Source: Azophilus sp965221465 (lineage in GTDB: Bacteria; Pseudomonadota; Gammaproteobacteria; Pseudomonadales; Azotimanducaceae). Taken from it: a DNA stretch of 64,000 bases. The notes beneath the pieces were generated by a model. It was not told the origin of the DNA. It worked only from the letters and a program-made list of their open reading frames with translations, and made no database searches. The DNA is taken from the NCBI GenBank assembly GCA_965221465.1, contig OZ244892.1:1984001-2048000 (forward strand), in the 5' to 3' direction. Shown one piece after another: positions 45,783 to 55,879 of the stretch; the stretch's first letter is position 1; every line of letters starts with the position of its first letter. Position numbers and translations under genes: made by a program.

Positions 45783-46709
45783 CCCCGGCGTCGTGGTGGC
45801 CAATGCCCCGGGAACGCCCCTGACCGGCGCCTATGTCGCGCTCGGCGACCTGCTCGCCGTTCGCTATCGGCCCTCGGTGCAGTCGCCGCAAGCCGCAAGC
45901 CGCCCTGCCCACCGGGCCGGCACGCGCCTTTCGAAGCTGCGCGGGCGCGGCATCGATTTCTCCGAAGTGCGACTGTATCAGCCGGGGGACGACATCCGCA
46001 CCATCGACTGGCGGGTGACCGCACGCAAGAACAAGCCGCACACCAAGGTTTTCCGCGAAGAACGGGAACGGCCGACGCTGGTGATCGTCGACCAGACCCA
46101 GAGCCTCTTCTTCGGCAGCCGGGTGCGGCTGAAATCGGTTGCCGCCGCCGAGTTCGGCGCCATCGCGGCCTGGCAGGCCCTGGCCGGCGACGACCGGGTC
46201 GGCGGGCTCGTGATCGGCAACGACGCCACGCGCACGCACAAGCCGTTGCGCAGCGTGAGGGCCGTGGTGCGGCTGCTCGCCGACCTGGCGGAGTGCAACC
46301 AGGCGCTCAACCGGACGAGCCGTCTGCATTCGCACGACCATTACCAGGACAGCCTGCTCACGGTCAGACGGCTGGTGCACACCGGCTACCGGGTCATCGC
46401 AATTTCGGATTTCCTGACAGCCACCGATGCCTGGCAGGACACGCTGCGCGCCCTGGCGCGACACAATCAGGTGATGCTGATTCGAATCTTCGACCACCTG
46501 GAACGGGAACTGCCGCCCGCAGACCGCTATACCGTGACCGATGGCGCCGCCCGCTGGCAGTTCCACACCGGTAACGCGAACCTCAGGCGACGCCATGCGG
46601 AACGCCATCGGCAGCGGGAGGCAGACCTCGCCGAATTCTCGGCAACCTACCTGATCCGCTACCTCTCCTGCGCCACCGACGAACCGGCCGAACCCGGAGA
46701 CTGGCTCTG

Positions 46710-47213
46710 ATGGAACAGAACCCGTTGCAGCAGCTTCGCGACATCCATCTGCCGACGGAACCCGCCTGGTGGCCGCCGGCGATCGGCTGGTGGTTGCTGG
46801 CCCTGGCGCTGGCAATCGCACTCGCCTGGCTGGCCTGGCAGCTGATTGCCCGGTGGCGACGGTTTCGTCCTGCTCGCGAGGCTCGGCGACTTTACAGCGA
46901 GATTTCCCGGGAACTGCATGCCGGGGCCATCTCGCCGACGGCATACGTGCACCGTACCGGCGAACTGCTGAAGCGATTCGCAATCCACGGCGTCGGCGAC
47001 CTCGCCATGGCGCCGGAATCCGGGGATGCCTGGCTGCGCTACCTCGACGGCCGCTACGGCCACGAGGCGTTCTCCCGCGGCCCGGGACGTTGTCTGGGCA
47101 ACGATCGCTTCCGCAGCGACCCCGATCCCGACACAGGGGTCGTCGACGGCCTCGTCAACCGTTTCTTCGCCCGCGAGTGCGCCCGCTACTGGCGAATCGG
47201 AGCGCGCTCGTGA
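46710..47213 (+). CDS. DUF4381 membrane protein of the Bat operon
   Basis: 167 residues. It starts with the family motif LRDIHLPTEPAWWPPAIGWW, followed by one transmembrane helix (LLALALAIALAWLAWQL) and a cytoplasmic helical part. It is always found between DUF58 and the first VWA gene in these operons. Function is unknown beyond that association. ATG 46710 overlaps the DUF58 stop. Confidence 0.88.
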   Translation: MEQNPLQQLRDIHLPTEPAWWPPAIGWWLLALALAIALAWLAWQLIARWRRFRPAREARRLYSEISRELHAGAISPTAYVHRTGELLKRFAIHGVGDLAMAPESGDAWLRYLDGRYGHEAFSRGPGRCLGNDRFRSDPDPDTGVVDGLVNRFFARECARYWRIGARS

Positions 47214-48214
47214 TCGAGTGGATCTGGCCCTATGCCTTCGCGTTGCTGCCGCTGCCGTTGCTCGCGCGTTGGTTGTGGCGCTCCGCGGTCGAGTCCCAGG
47301 CGGCGCTGACGGTACCGAGCCTGGACGCATTCCGATTGCAATCCGAATCGGCAACCGAGCGCCCGGCCCGGCGATTTCCCCTGCGAATGCTGCTGCTTTG
47401 GGCCGTCTGGCTGGCCCTGGTGACGGCCGCTGCCCGGCCCGAATGGACCGGAGACCCGGTGTTGCTGCCCACATCGGGCCGCGATCTCATGCTCGCCGTC
47501 GACATTTCCGGCAGCATGGGTACGGAAGACATGGAACTCGACGGCCAGCTCGCCGACCGGCTGTCGGTGGTCAAGTCGGTGGTGGCCGACTTCATCGGTG
47601 CACGGCAAGGCGACCGCATGGGCCTGATCCTGTTCGGCACCAATGCCTATCTGCAGGCGCCCCTGACCTTCGACCTGCAGACTGTGGACCGCCTGCTCAC
47701 CGAAGCCCCCGTCGGCATCGCCGGCGGCAAGACCGCCATCGGCGATGCCATCGGCCTTGCCGTCAAGCGGCTGCGCCAGCGCCCGCAGAGCGACCGCGTG
47801 CTCATCCTGCTGACCGACGGCGCCAACAACGTCGGTGAAGTCGCACCGGCGAAGGCAGCGGAACTCGCCGCCGGCGAAGACATTCGCATCTACACCATCG
47901 GCGTCGGCGCCGACGAGATGCGCATGCCGGGCATCTTCGGCTCTTTCGGTTCGCGCATCGTCAATCCGTCCTCCGATCTCGACGAGGAAACGCTGACCCG
48001 CATCGCGGAGACGACCGACGGACGCTACTTCCGCGCCCGCAGCACCGCCGGTCTGTCCGAGGTGTACACCATCATCGATGCCCTGGAACCGGTCGAACAG
48101 GACCCCGAGACATTCCGCCCCGTGGCTGCGCTCTATTACTGGCCCATGGGCATCGCCTGGCTCCTGGCCTGTGGTTTGCTGCTGCTGGACTTTCGCAGTG
48201 CCCAACGTGCCTGA
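47210..48214 (+). CDS. BatA-like von Willebrand factor A membrane protein
   Basis: 334 residues. N- and C-terminal transmembrane helices flank a periplasmic-type VWA domain. The MIDAS metal site starts at Asp98 (DISGSM) with later TDGANN. GTG 47210 overlaps the upstream stop. It probably forms a membrane complex with the second VWA protein and BatD under MoxR control. Confidence 0.9.
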   Translation: MIEWIWPYAFALLPLPLLARWLWRSAVESQAALTVPSLDAFRLQSESATERPARRFPLRMLLLWAVWLALVTAAARPEWTGDPVLLPTSGRDLMLAVDISGSMGTEDMELDGQLADRLSVVKSVVADFIGARQGDRMGLILFGTNAYLQAPLTFDLQTVDRLLTEAPVGIAGGKTAIGDAIGLAVKRLRQRPQSDRVLILLTDGANNVGEVAPAKAAELAAGEDIRIYTIGVGADEMRMPGIFGSFGSRIVNPSSDLDEETLTRIAETTDGRYFRARSTAGLSEVYTIIDALEPVEQDPETFRPVAALYYWPMGIAWLLACGLLLLDFRSAQRA

Positions 48215-49964
48215 GCTTGTCCAGGACTTTCATTTTCTGCGCCCCTGGTGGCTGCTTGCCGCCATTCCAGCCGCCTGGCTGGGGCTGCAGTGGGCGCGGC
48301 GACGGGCCTCCGGCTCGCACTGGGAAGATGCACTGGAACCGCAACTGCTGTCGGTACTGCTGGAGTCTTCCGGCAAAACCCGGGGGCGCCACTACGGCCT
48401 GCTGCTGGCGGCGGCCCTCTCGATCGGCGCCGTCGGCCTGGCCGGGCCGACCTGGCAGAAGCTGCCGCAACCCGTGGAACAGCAAAACGATGCGCTCGTC
48501 ATCCTGTTCGACCTGTCGCTGTCGATGTATGCCGAAGACCTCTCGCCATCGCGGCTGGTGCGCGCCAAGCACAAGATCGCCGACGTGTTGCGCCAACGGG
48601 ACGAAGGCTTCACCGCGCTGGTGGCGTACGCCGGTGACGCCCACACGGTAACGCCGCTCACCGACGACACCCGAACCATCGAGAACCTGCTGGGCGCCCT
48701 GGGCCCGGAAATGATGCCCGCGTTCGGCAGCGACGCCGGCGCAGCCCTTGAACTGGCTCACCGGCTTTTCGATAACGCCTTCATGGAGCAGGGCCGCATC
48801 CTGCTGCTCACCGACGGCATCGACCGGCTGGCCGACGTGGCCGCACACTGCAACCCGGGTTTTCCGGTATCCGTTCTCGGCATCGGCACGCCGGAAGGCG
48901 CGCCCATTCCACTGGATTTCGCCAATCGACCGGGCCAGCTGCTGGAAAACCGGCGCGGAGAAACCATCCATGCCCGCCTCGACGAGGAGCGGCTCGGCAC
49001 CGCCGCGGACCTCTGCCACGGACGCTACCGCACCATCGCCGTGGGCGACGCCGACATCGACGCGCTGCTCGACACCCCGCTGCCCCGGGACCTTGCCACC
49101 ACCGAAGTCGAACGCGACTTCGATACCTGGTCGGATGCGGGCTACTGGGTGACCCTGGCGCTGCTGCCCCTGCTGCTGCTCGGTTTCCGCCGCGGCGTGC
49201 TGGCATGCCTGGCGCTCGTCCTGATTCCCGTTCCCGCCGAAGCCGATCTCTGGGACGACCTGTGGCAACGCCGCGATCAGCAGGCATTCGATGCCCTTCG
49301 GGAAGGCGAGCCGGAAAGGGCATCCGAATTGTTCGAAGACGAAGCCTGGCGCAGCGCGGCAGACTACAGGAACGAGAACTACGAGGGCGCCGCCGAGGGT
49401 TGGGCGGCGCAATCCCAGGCCGAGCCCTCGGCGGCCACGGGCCACTACAACCTGGGCAACGCCCTCGCCCACCTCGGCGATCTCGACGGCGCCATCGCCG
49501 CCTACGACCGGGCGCTGGCCGCCGAACCGAACCACGAGGATGCGGCATTCAACAGGAACCTGCTGGAGCAACTCCAACAACAGCAGCAACAGGCTGCCGA
49601 TCAGGAAAACGGAGAACAGCAGAACGAAGGCGGCAATGCCCCCGAAAACGAGCGGCAGCCCCAGGACAGCCCGCCGGGGGAGCAACAGCAGTCGCAAGAC
49701 CAACAGGCCTCCGCCGAGCAGAACCCCAACGAGGGAGAGGAACAGCAGCCACCTCCGGAACAGCAATCCAACGAAGGCGAGGGCGAGCAACCCATGCAGG
49801 CACAGCAGGAAGACTCCGCCCGGGACGAACAACGGGAGGCGCTGGAGCAGTGGCTGCGGCGGGTGCCCGACGACCCCGGCGGGCTGCTGCGGCGCAAGTT
49901 CGAATACGAAACCAACCTGCGACTGCGCCGCGGCGAGCAACCGGAAGGGGGGAAAGTCTGGTGA
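48198..49964 (+). CDS. BatB/BatC-type fusion: VWA domain plus TPR and Gln-rich tail
   Basis: About 588 residues. Two N-terminal helices, a VWA domain (MIDAS DLSLSM and TDGIDR), another membrane helix (LALLPLLLLGFRRGVLACLA), then a TPR unit (GHYNLGNALAHLGDLDGAIAA) and a low-complexity Q/E/N-rich stretch of about 90 residues (polyglutamine-like) ending in a conserved LEQWLRRVPDDPGGLLRRKF. It combines what are two genes (batB, batC) in other bacteria. Start is GTG 48198 or 48207. Confidence 0.88.
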   Translation: MPNVPELVQDFHFLRPWWLLAAIPAAWLGLQWARRRASGSHWEDALEPQLLSVLLESSGKTRGRHYGLLLAAALSIGAVGLAGPTWQKLPQPVEQQNDALVILFDLSLSMYAEDLSPSRLVRAKHKIADVLRQRDEGFTALVAYAGDAHTVTPLTDDTRTIENLLGALGPEMMPAFGSDAGAALELAHRLFDNAFMEQGRILLLTDGIDRLADVAAHCNPGFPVSVLGIGTPEGAPIPLDFANRPGQLLENRRGETIHARLDEERLGTAADLCHGRYRTIAVGDADIDALLDTPLPRDLATTEVERDFDTWSDAGYWVTLALLPLLLLGFRRGVLACLALVLIPVPAEADLWDDLWQRRDQQAFDALREGEPERASELFEDEAWRSAADYRNENYEGAAEGWAAQSQAEPSAATGHYNLGNALAHLGDLDGAIAAYDRALAAEPNHEDAAFNRNLLEQLQQQQQQAADQENGEQQNEGGNAPENERQPQDSPPGEQQQSQDQQASAEQNPNEGEEQQPPPEQQSNEGEGEQPMQAQQEDSARDEQREALEQWLRRVPDDPGGLLRRKFEYETNLRLRRGEQPEGGKVW

Positions 49965-51667
49965 CGCTGTGCCGGCCACACCTTCGCTTGGCTTTTGCTA
50001 TTCTGGCCGCCTTGTGCGCCTCGGTACCGACCGCGAACGCACAGGGGGCCGAACCGACACTGCAGGCGCGCATCGACCCGCCCGTCGCGGACGAGATGCA
50101 AACGGTTCGGCTGACACTCCGCGTCGAAGGCAGCAATCGCACCGAGAACCTCGACCTCGCCGGCCTGGAGGACGATTTCGAGGTGCTGGCCACCAACACC
50201 TCCAGCCAGTTCCAGAGCATCAACGGCCGGGTGCAGAGCTGGGTGGAATACCAGGTGAACCTGCGTCCGAAACGCACCGGCAGGCTCGAAATCCCGGCGA
50301 TCTCCATCGGCGACCGGCAGAGCGCGCCGCTGCACGTCACCGTGCGCCCGTTGGCGCCCGAAATCCGCCAGGCCATCGACCGCATGGTGTTCTTCGAGGT
50401 GGACGTTACCCCGAACCCGGTCTACGTTCAGGCCCAGGCCATCATGTCACGGCGCCTGTATTACTCGAGCGGCGTCCAGATCTACAGCGACCTGCCCGGC
50501 GTCCCGGACATCCCCAATGCCGTCGTCATTCCGTTGGGCGAAGCGCGTTCCACCACCGAGGCGCGCCCGGAAGGTCGATACGGCGTGCTGGAGCAACGTT
50601 ACGCCATCTTCCCCGAAGAGAGCGGCTCGCTCGTCATTCCGGAGATTTCGGTGACCAGTTCCGTGCGGCTCGAGAGCGGCGGTCGAGCGCGACGCTCCGG
50701 CATCCGGGTGAGCACGCCCGAGATCCGTCTGGACGTGCTGCCGGTTCCGGCAGCGTATCCCCCCGACCGACCCTGGCTGCCCGCCAGGCAGGTGACGATC
50801 GGCGACGCCTGGGAACCGGACAATCTCGCTTTCGAACTCGGCGAGCCGGTACAGCGCACCCTGACCGTCAACGTCGCGGGCAACACCGGTTCCGCCATTC
50901 CGCCCATCTTGCCGGGCCTGCCCGAAGCGGCGTTCAAGCAGTACCCGGAACCCGTCGAGATCAGCGAAGACACGGTCGCCGCCGACATCGTGGGAACCCG
51001 GAAACAGGCGTATTCCGTCGTCCCGGTTGCCTCGGGAACCGTGCAATTGCCCGAGCTTCGGCTGACCTGGTGGGACACGGTCAACGAACGCGTGCGGGAA
51101 GCCACCTCGGCGAGCGTACAGGTGCGCGTTGCCGGCGAACCCGTAGCTGCCCTCGAATTCGCTTCACCGGATAGCGCCGGTGCCGCGACCGAAGCCGCCG
51201 CGCTCGAACCGCCCCCCGAAGCTGCCCCGCCGCCGTCCGTCGTCACCCGGCCCTATCCGGAATGGCTGGTCGGGTTGACGGTATTCGCCTTCTGCGGCTG
51301 GGCAGCCACCTGGCTGGTCATGCGGCGCGGCCGTGCCAAATCCGACCCGCGCCCTCCGAATCCTCAGCAGGAGGCATCCTTGAAAGAGCTTCGCGCCGCC
51401 TGCCGCCAAGGCGATGCGAAGCTCATGCGCGATGCCTGGATTCGGCACTTCCAAATCCGCTGGAAGGTGGCCCCGGACCGCGCCGCAGCAATGATCCGGC
51501 AAAATCCCGAAGGGCGGCGGCTGCTCGATGCGCTGAACCGGGCGCTGTATTCCGCCAGTCCCGCCGAGACGCCGGACGGACAAGCAATCTGGGAAGCTGC
51601 CCGGTCGATGCCGCCTCCCGGGCGGAGAATGCCTGAAGAAGCATTGCCCGAACTCTACGTGCATTGA
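49961..51667 (+). CDS. BatD-like exported protein
   Basis: 568 residues. A signal peptide (LAFAILAALCASVPTANAQG), several Ig-like beta domains (LQARIDPPVADEMQTVRLTL, then VEYQVNLRPKRTGRLEIP), one C-terminal transmembrane helix (WLVGLTVFAFCGWAATWLV) and a cytoplasmic tail. It matches BatD, the last gene of Bat operons. GTG 49961 overlaps the upstream stop and is preceded by AGGGGGG. Role: envelope complex partner, inferred. Confidence 0.9.
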   Translation: MTLCRPHLRLAFAILAALCASVPTANAQGAEPTLQARIDPPVADEMQTVRLTLRVEGSNRTENLDLAGLEDDFEVLATNTSSQFQSINGRVQSWVEYQVNLRPKRTGRLEIPAISIGDRQSAPLHVTVRPLAPEIRQAIDRMVFFEVDVTPNPVYVQAQAIMSRRLYYSSGVQIYSDLPGVPDIPNAVVIPLGEARSTTEARPEGRYGVLEQRYAIFPEESGSLVIPEISVTSSVRLESGGRARRSGIRVSTPEIRLDVLPVPAAYPPDRPWLPARQVTIGDAWEPDNLAFELGEPVQRTLTVNVAGNTGSAIPPILPGLPEAAFKQYPEPVEISEDTVAADIVGTRKQAYSVVPVASGTVQLPELRLTWWDTVNERVREATSASVQVRVAGEPVAALEFASPDSAGAATEAAALEPPPEAAPPPSVVTRPYPEWLVGLTVFAFCGWAATWLVMRRGRAKSDPRPPNPQQEASLKELRAACRQGDAKLMRDAWIRHFQIRWKVAPDRAAAMIRQNPEGRRLLDALNRALYSASPAETPDGQAIWEAARSMPPPGRRMPEEALPELYVH

Positions 51668-51797
51668 CGCGAGTCTTTGACGATGTCGCTGTGTCGACGG
51701 CCGCTTCCAGTTTCACCACCTCGGCGCGCTGAGCCGGTCGCGGGCCGACAATCGTAAGTACTCGCCCGGCAAAATTCTGCCGAATTCAGGTGCGCCC

Positions 51798-52178
51798 TCA
51801 ACTCTTCGGCAGATTATCCGTCAACTCGTAATACCCTCCCTTGTCGCCGACATGGATGTGCTCCAATGGCTCCAACCCGTCGGAATCGTCCAGCGTACCG
51901 GCCATGATACTGACCTGCTCCCCGTCCTCGGGACGCCAGAACAGACTCGAACCGCATCTCCGGCAGAACCCGCGCGATGCGTATTTCGAGGATGCGAACC
52001 AGGCAAGGCTTTCGTCGGCAACAATCTCCAGCGCATTCGTGGGGGCTGCGGTTGCCGCGACGAAGTGGCCGCTGGTGCGCCGGCACTGGCTGCAATGGCA
52101 ATAGATGATCGGTCGCAGAGGCCCCGCAACCCGATACCGTACGCCCCCGCAAAGGCACCCACCAGTCTTCTCGAGCAT
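51798..52178 (-). CDS. GFA-family zinc protein (glutathione-dependent formaldehyde-activating-like)
   Basis: About 126 residues. The zinc ligands are visible: CLCGGVRY, then CHCSQCRR and CRRCGSSLFW. GFA proteins are small cytoplasmic Zn-binding enzymes linked to glutathione adducts, but most are unassigned. The ATG at 52178 (MLEKTGGCLCGG) fits the family better than the upstream 52205. Two more GFA genes or remnants lie within 5 kb. Confidence 0.88.
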   Translation of the reverse strand: MLEKTGGCLCGGVRYRVAGPLRPIIYCHCSQCRRTSGHFVAATAAPTNALEIVADESLAWFASSKYASRGFCRRCGSSLFWRPEDGEQVSIMAGTLDDSDGLEPLEHIHVGDKGGYYELTDNLPKS

Positions 52179-52389
52179 ACCGCCCTCCCCGATTCGAAAG
52201 CACACGAGCTGAGCCCGAACAGTATCAACTGAACCCGCGTGGTTGAAACGCCGTCGTTTCCATCATCCAGTTCTTGCTCCGGCCGTAGCGCCGTTCCCAC
52301 GTCTCACCCGTCCATCCCGCGACTCGCCTGGCGCATTTCACGACTCTCACAGGTTGCAGGAAGCCCGTCGTGGCCTACACTGCCAGTAG

Positions 52390-52596
52390 ATGGACGATGT
52401 GGATCGCACAGCCGGTGTCGAACCTGGCCTGAGGCGCCTTGAGCGAGGCCTTACCTCGATGATCCTGCGCGACGATGGCGCGGTGGTCGAAGTGTTTCCT
52501 GACGGGTCGGAAAAGGTAATCGAAGCTCCAAAACGGGACACGGACGATACTGGGGCGGAAACAGGCTCAGCGAGGACATCCTCGCGTCAAGCGTGA
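52390..52596 (+). CDS. small protein upstream of kinase-like gene
   Basis: 68 residues, acidic, with a central MILRDDGAVVEVFPDGSEKV strand-like segment. The stop overlaps the GTG of the next frame (GTGA), suggesting a coupled pair as in some toxin-antitoxin modules. No family is recognised. Confidence 0.5.
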   Translation: MDDVDRTAGVEPGLRRLERGLTSMILRDDGAVVEVFPDGSEKVIEAPKRDTDDTGAETGSARTSSRQA

Positions 52597-52994
52597 CAAG
52601 ACGCCTGTGTATCGTTACTGGCCCGTCCGGCGCCGGCAATTCCGAATTCTGCAAGCAACAGCCAGACTGGGAATACGAGCTCTATAACCTCGATGCCCAG
52701 GCACGGGTCAAGGGCGCCATCAACGACCCTGGCCTGCGGGAAGCGTGCCGGAGCGAGTTGGTGCAAGCCGTTCGTCCCGCAATGGAACAAGGGCACACTC
52801 CACTGGTGCTCGACCACATCGTCGATACGCAAACCATCGACGACATCGTCGTGCCGGGCAAGGAGTGGGGATATCGAGTGGAACTCTTCGACTTCTCCAG
52901 AATCGACCGCGGCGTAATGCCAGGCGCGCTTGGACCAATCAGATTCTTCAAGGTGACTTGCAGGCAATCAACACATGAATCAGGAGTTGTTGCG
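52593..52994 (+). pseudogene. P-loop kinase-like fragment (zeta-toxin/AAA type), fused in frame to XRE gene
   Basis: The frame starts MTRRLCIVTGPSGAGNSEFC, a Walker A motif in which the invariant Lys is replaced by Asn (GPSGAGNS instead of GPSGAGKS). It continues with LVLDHIVDTQTIDDIVV and YRVELFDF, resembling small zeta-toxin or chaperone-type kinases. It then runs without a stop into the XRE gene at 52995. The missing lysine and the fusion suggest an inactive remnant, possibly of a toxin. A 240-residue fused protein is possible. Confidence 0.5.
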
Positions 52995-53315
52995 ATGAAC
53001 GACGAATTCGTATTGGTCGAGGGAAGCGGCAATGTCTTTCGCGACCTTGGCGACCCCGATGCCGATCTGAAACAGGCCAAGGCCATCCTGGCAGCGCGAA
53101 TCATCGCCGAACTCGACGGGCGCGGGCTCAGCGTGCGGAAGGCGTCGGGCATGACCGGGTTTGCCGCAGCGGACTTCTCGCGCATTCGGAGAGCCGACCT
53201 CGGGCGGTTCACGCTGGACAGGTTGATGAGGATGATCGCCGCTCTCAACGATCATTTGCGCGTGACGGTGCATGTCAGCGAACGCGAGATGAACAGAGCG
53301 TCCACGGTGACTTGA
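52995..53315 (+). CDS. XRE-family helix-turn-helix regulator / antitoxin-like
   Basis: 106 residues. After a short start (MNDEFVLVEGSGNVFRDLG) there is a helix-turn-helix: LDGRGLSVRKASGMTGFAAA DNA-binding helices, then RFTLDRLMRMIAALNDHLRV. The layout matches XRE antitoxins paired with HigB/Gp49-like toxins; no such toxin is intact here. The ATG at 52995 has AGGAG 8 bases upstream, so the gene can be made independently of the fused upstream frame. Confidence 0.75.
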   Translation: MNDEFVLVEGSGNVFRDLGDPDADLKQAKAILAARIIAELDGRGLSVRKASGMTGFAAADFSRIRRADLGRFTLDRLMRMIAALNDHLRVTVHVSEREMNRASTVT

Positions 53316-53569
53316 CCGACATCCCGCCAGTTCCAAACAACCTCGGAGTCAAACACCGAGTGGCGGCGGCGTCCCGCGCGCAGGGGCCACCCTTGGTACC
53401 GTAAGACAGACGCCTTCGGCCGATTTGTTACCGGGCTGCATGCCGCCAACATTTCCGGCGTGGTGCGGTTCGTGCATAGGCCAACCCTATCGTCGGCCTA
53501 GTGGTTGACGCTGCATCCCCGTACACTGACGCATCGGGCCGGTTTTGGCGAGATGTTGGGAGACTCGAT

Positions 53570-54052
53570 ATGCCTTGGTGGGGTTGGCTGATCATTGGAT
53601 TCGGTCTCATGGCCGCCGAGTTGCTTGGCATCGAGGCCGCGTACTACCTGATTTTCGTTGGCTTCGCCGCCATATTGACCGGGCTTGCGGGCCTCGCGGG
53701 ATTGGAACTGCCGATTTGGGGGCAATGGCTGCTGTTCTCGATCCTGGCGATTACGAGCATGGTTCTGTTTCGGCGCAGTCTGTATGACCGTTTTCGCGGT
53801 GGCCTGCCGGCCTTCGGCAACAGTTTGATTGGCGCTGCCGTCCTTCCCGGGGAAGACGTGCCGCCCGGAGGAAGCTGCCGAGTCCGACTGCGTGGCACCA
53901 CTTGGAGCGCGGAGAACGTTGGCACCAGCCCCATCGAGGGCGGCCAACAAGCCAGAGTGGTCGCCACCGACGGTACGCTGCTCAAAATCACGTCCGTTGC
54001 AGACCCCCAAGTGCCACTCTCGAGCGCTCGAGCCAAAGACACTCGAGACTAG
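53570..54052 (+). CDS. NfeD-family membrane protein
   Basis: 160 residues. Three or so transmembrane helices (WWGWLIIGFGLMAAELLG, YYLIFVGFAAILTGLAGLAG and WLLFSILAITSMVLF) followed by a small OB-like beta domain (GSCRVRLRGTTWSAEN). NfeD proteins pair with SPFH proteins; the next gene is one. ATG 53570 (MPWWGW) has GGGAG upstream and is preferred to the ORF start at 53501. Confidence 0.88.
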   Translation: MPWWGWLIIGFGLMAAELLGIEAAYYLIFVGFAAILTGLAGLAGLELPIWGQWLLFSILAITSMVLFRRSLYDRFRGGLPAFGNSLIGAAVLPGEDVPPGGSCRVRLRGTTWSAENVGTSPIEGGQQARVVATDGTLLKITSVADPQVPLSSARAKDTRD

Positions 54053-54079
54053 GAAACTCAAGAAAAACAGGAGAGATTC

Positions 54080-55006
54080 ATGCTGGATCTGGGCTTTCTC
54101 GTGGCCGCCATCATTGCCGTGGCGGCGATCATTCTCATCATCAAGACCGCGGTTGTGGTGCCCCAGCAAAACGCCTACGTCATCGAGAACCTCGGCCGTT
54201 ACTCGCGCACCCTGAAGCCTGGCTTCAACATCCTCATCCCGTTCATCGAGCGGGTGGTTTACAGGCACAGCCTGAAGGAACACGCCATGGACATTCCCGA
54301 GCAGGTCTGCATCACCCGTGACAACGTGCAGGTGGGCGTGGACGGAGTGCTGTACATGCAGGTGTTGGACCCTGAACGGGCCTCCTACGGCATCGGCGAC
54401 TTCACGTTTGCCATATCGCAACTGGCGCAAACCACCTTGAGAAGCGAAATCGGCAAGATCGAACTCGACAAGACCTTCGAGGAGCGCAGTTCCATCAATC
54501 AAAGCGTTGTGGAAGAACTTGACCAAGCCTCCGAGCCTTGGGGCGTCAAGGTGCTTCGCTACGAAATCAAGAACATCAATCCGCCCCAGGACGTGCTCTC
54601 CGCCATGGAGAAACAGATGCGGGCGGAGCGCGAAAAGCGGGCCGTCATCCTGCAGTCGGAGGGTGAGCGTGACGCGCAGATCAATCAAGCGGAAGGCGAG
54701 AAGCGGCGGGTGATCCTCGAATCGGAAGCCGTCAAACAGCAGCAGATCAACGAGGCCGAGGGCGAAGCCGCCGCCATTTTGCGCATCGCCGAAGCGACCG
54801 CGGAGGGCTTACGCAAGGTAGCCGAAGCCTTGCTCGCGGAGGGTGGTGACAAAGCGCTGCAGCTGCGCATCGCGGAAGACTACTTGGAGCGTTTCGGTGA
54901 GCTGGCCAAGGCCGGCAACACCTTGATCCTGCCCTCGAACCTGGCGGACATGGCCTCCATGATCGGCGCTGCGACCAAGATCTTCCAGCATGCTGACCAG
55001 CGTTGA
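54080..55006 (+). CDS. SPFH/band-7 protein, paraslipin (QmcA type)
   Basis: 308 residues: an N-terminal membrane helix (FLVAAIIAVAAIILIIKTA), the band-7 domain (VPQQNAYVIENLGRYSRTLK, GFNILIPFIERV), then a long coiled coil with EKR/EGE repeats (SEGERDAQINQAEGEKRRVI). It forms membrane microdomain scaffolds. ATG 54080 has AGGAGAG upstream. It is operonic with nfeD. Confidence 0.9.
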   Translation: MLDLGFLVAAIIAVAAIILIIKTAVVVPQQNAYVIENLGRYSRTLKPGFNILIPFIERVVYRHSLKEHAMDIPEQVCITRDNVQVGVDGVLYMQVLDPERASYGIGDFTFAISQLAQTTLRSEIGKIELDKTFEERSSINQSVVEELDQASEPWGVKVLRYEIKNINPPQDVLSAMEKQMRAEREKRAVILQSEGERDAQINQAEGEKRRVILESEAVKQQQINEAEGEAAAILRIAEATAEGLRKVAEALLAEGGDKALQLRIAEDYLERFGELAKAGNTLILPSNLADMASMIGAATKIFQHADQR

Positions 55007-55160
55007 TTTCGATGCCCATTCAGTGAATCGGGGTAAGTCGCCTTCAATGCTGTGCCAAGACGCCTTGTCAGCGACGAAAGCATGTGCTTTGGCCCTTTTG
55101 GCGAAAGCGGTGTCCAAGGTCCCCAAGCGCACGCGAATGACCTCTCTGATCGCGAACCCT
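55007..55160 (-). pseudogene. C-terminal remnant of a GFA-family gene
   Basis: On the minus strand RLGTLDTAFAKRAKAHAFVA followed by DKASWHSIEGDLPRFTEW is the typical C-terminus of GFA proteins (GTLD, H-x-F-V-x-x-K-x-x-W, D-L-P-x-F). No zinc-binding front part is present upstream, and the frame runs on into the SPFH gene antisense. The remaining stretch to 55384 shows no recognisable gene. Confidence 0.45.
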
Positions 55161-55384
55161 AGTAGACGACCCTATTGTCCCCGGTTTCGATCTCTAGCCG
55201 CTACAGGGCTGGCATGTTGCCGATGGGCCGCGACGCAAGCGCCGCAGGCCGCACTCCGATACCGGAGCCTCGCTGCTTGTTCCAGAATGAACTTGTCCAC
55301 TGTCCTTCGGTGCGGGAGTCGGGTAGATTCTATTCCGCTCCAACTCAATTGGAGTTATATGTTTGTTCGTGGAGTTTCGGGAAA

Positions 55385-55783
55385 TTATTCGAGCAAACCG
55401 AAGTGTTCCAAGAATCCTGCGCGCTCTTTGGATCTGGGTCCACGGGCTGCCCAGTTAGACCAACGGTCGGATAAGTACCGAGCCATAAGGGACCCTTTCT
55501 TGCGTAGATCAATGTCACTAGTACCCGCAGCAATCCACATATGCGCGACGGCGTCCAAGTGGTGTAGTCCGTCTGTAGGATGTATGTCACCAGACGTAAT
55601 CAGAGCAATCTGCTTTCGAATCGTGTTCAAATAGACAAGTTTTGCAGCCATGCCACACACTCGATCTTCCAACAACGCAACGGTCTCAGATGATTCAATG
55701 TCATTAGTAAGGTAATCTCGAATTGTCTTAAGAGTGCCGTCGGCGAGTTGGTCAATGCGTTGAGGATACGTAAGAGTAGGCAT
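55385..55783 (-). CDS. hypothetical protein
   Basis: 132 residues, starting MPTLTYPQRIDQLADGTLKT, helical, no membrane segment. The ATG is preceded by AAGGAG at ideal spacing. Base composition is lower in GC than the surroundings, as in the next kilobase, suggesting acquired DNA. No family recognised. Confidence 0.6.
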   Translation of the reverse strand: MPTLTYPQRIDQLADGTLKTIRDYLTNDIESSETVALLEDRVCGMAAKLVYLNTIRKQIALITSGDIHPTDGLHHLDAVAHMWIAAGTSDIDLRKKGSLMARYLSDRWSNWAARGPRSKERAGFLEHFGLLE

Positions 55784-55879
55784 CGAAATCTCCTTATGCC
55801 AATTTGTTGCTTGTTCTGGTAACTGTAGTGTGCGACCACACTACACAGTCATGGTAGATCTTCAAGTCATCATTGCATT

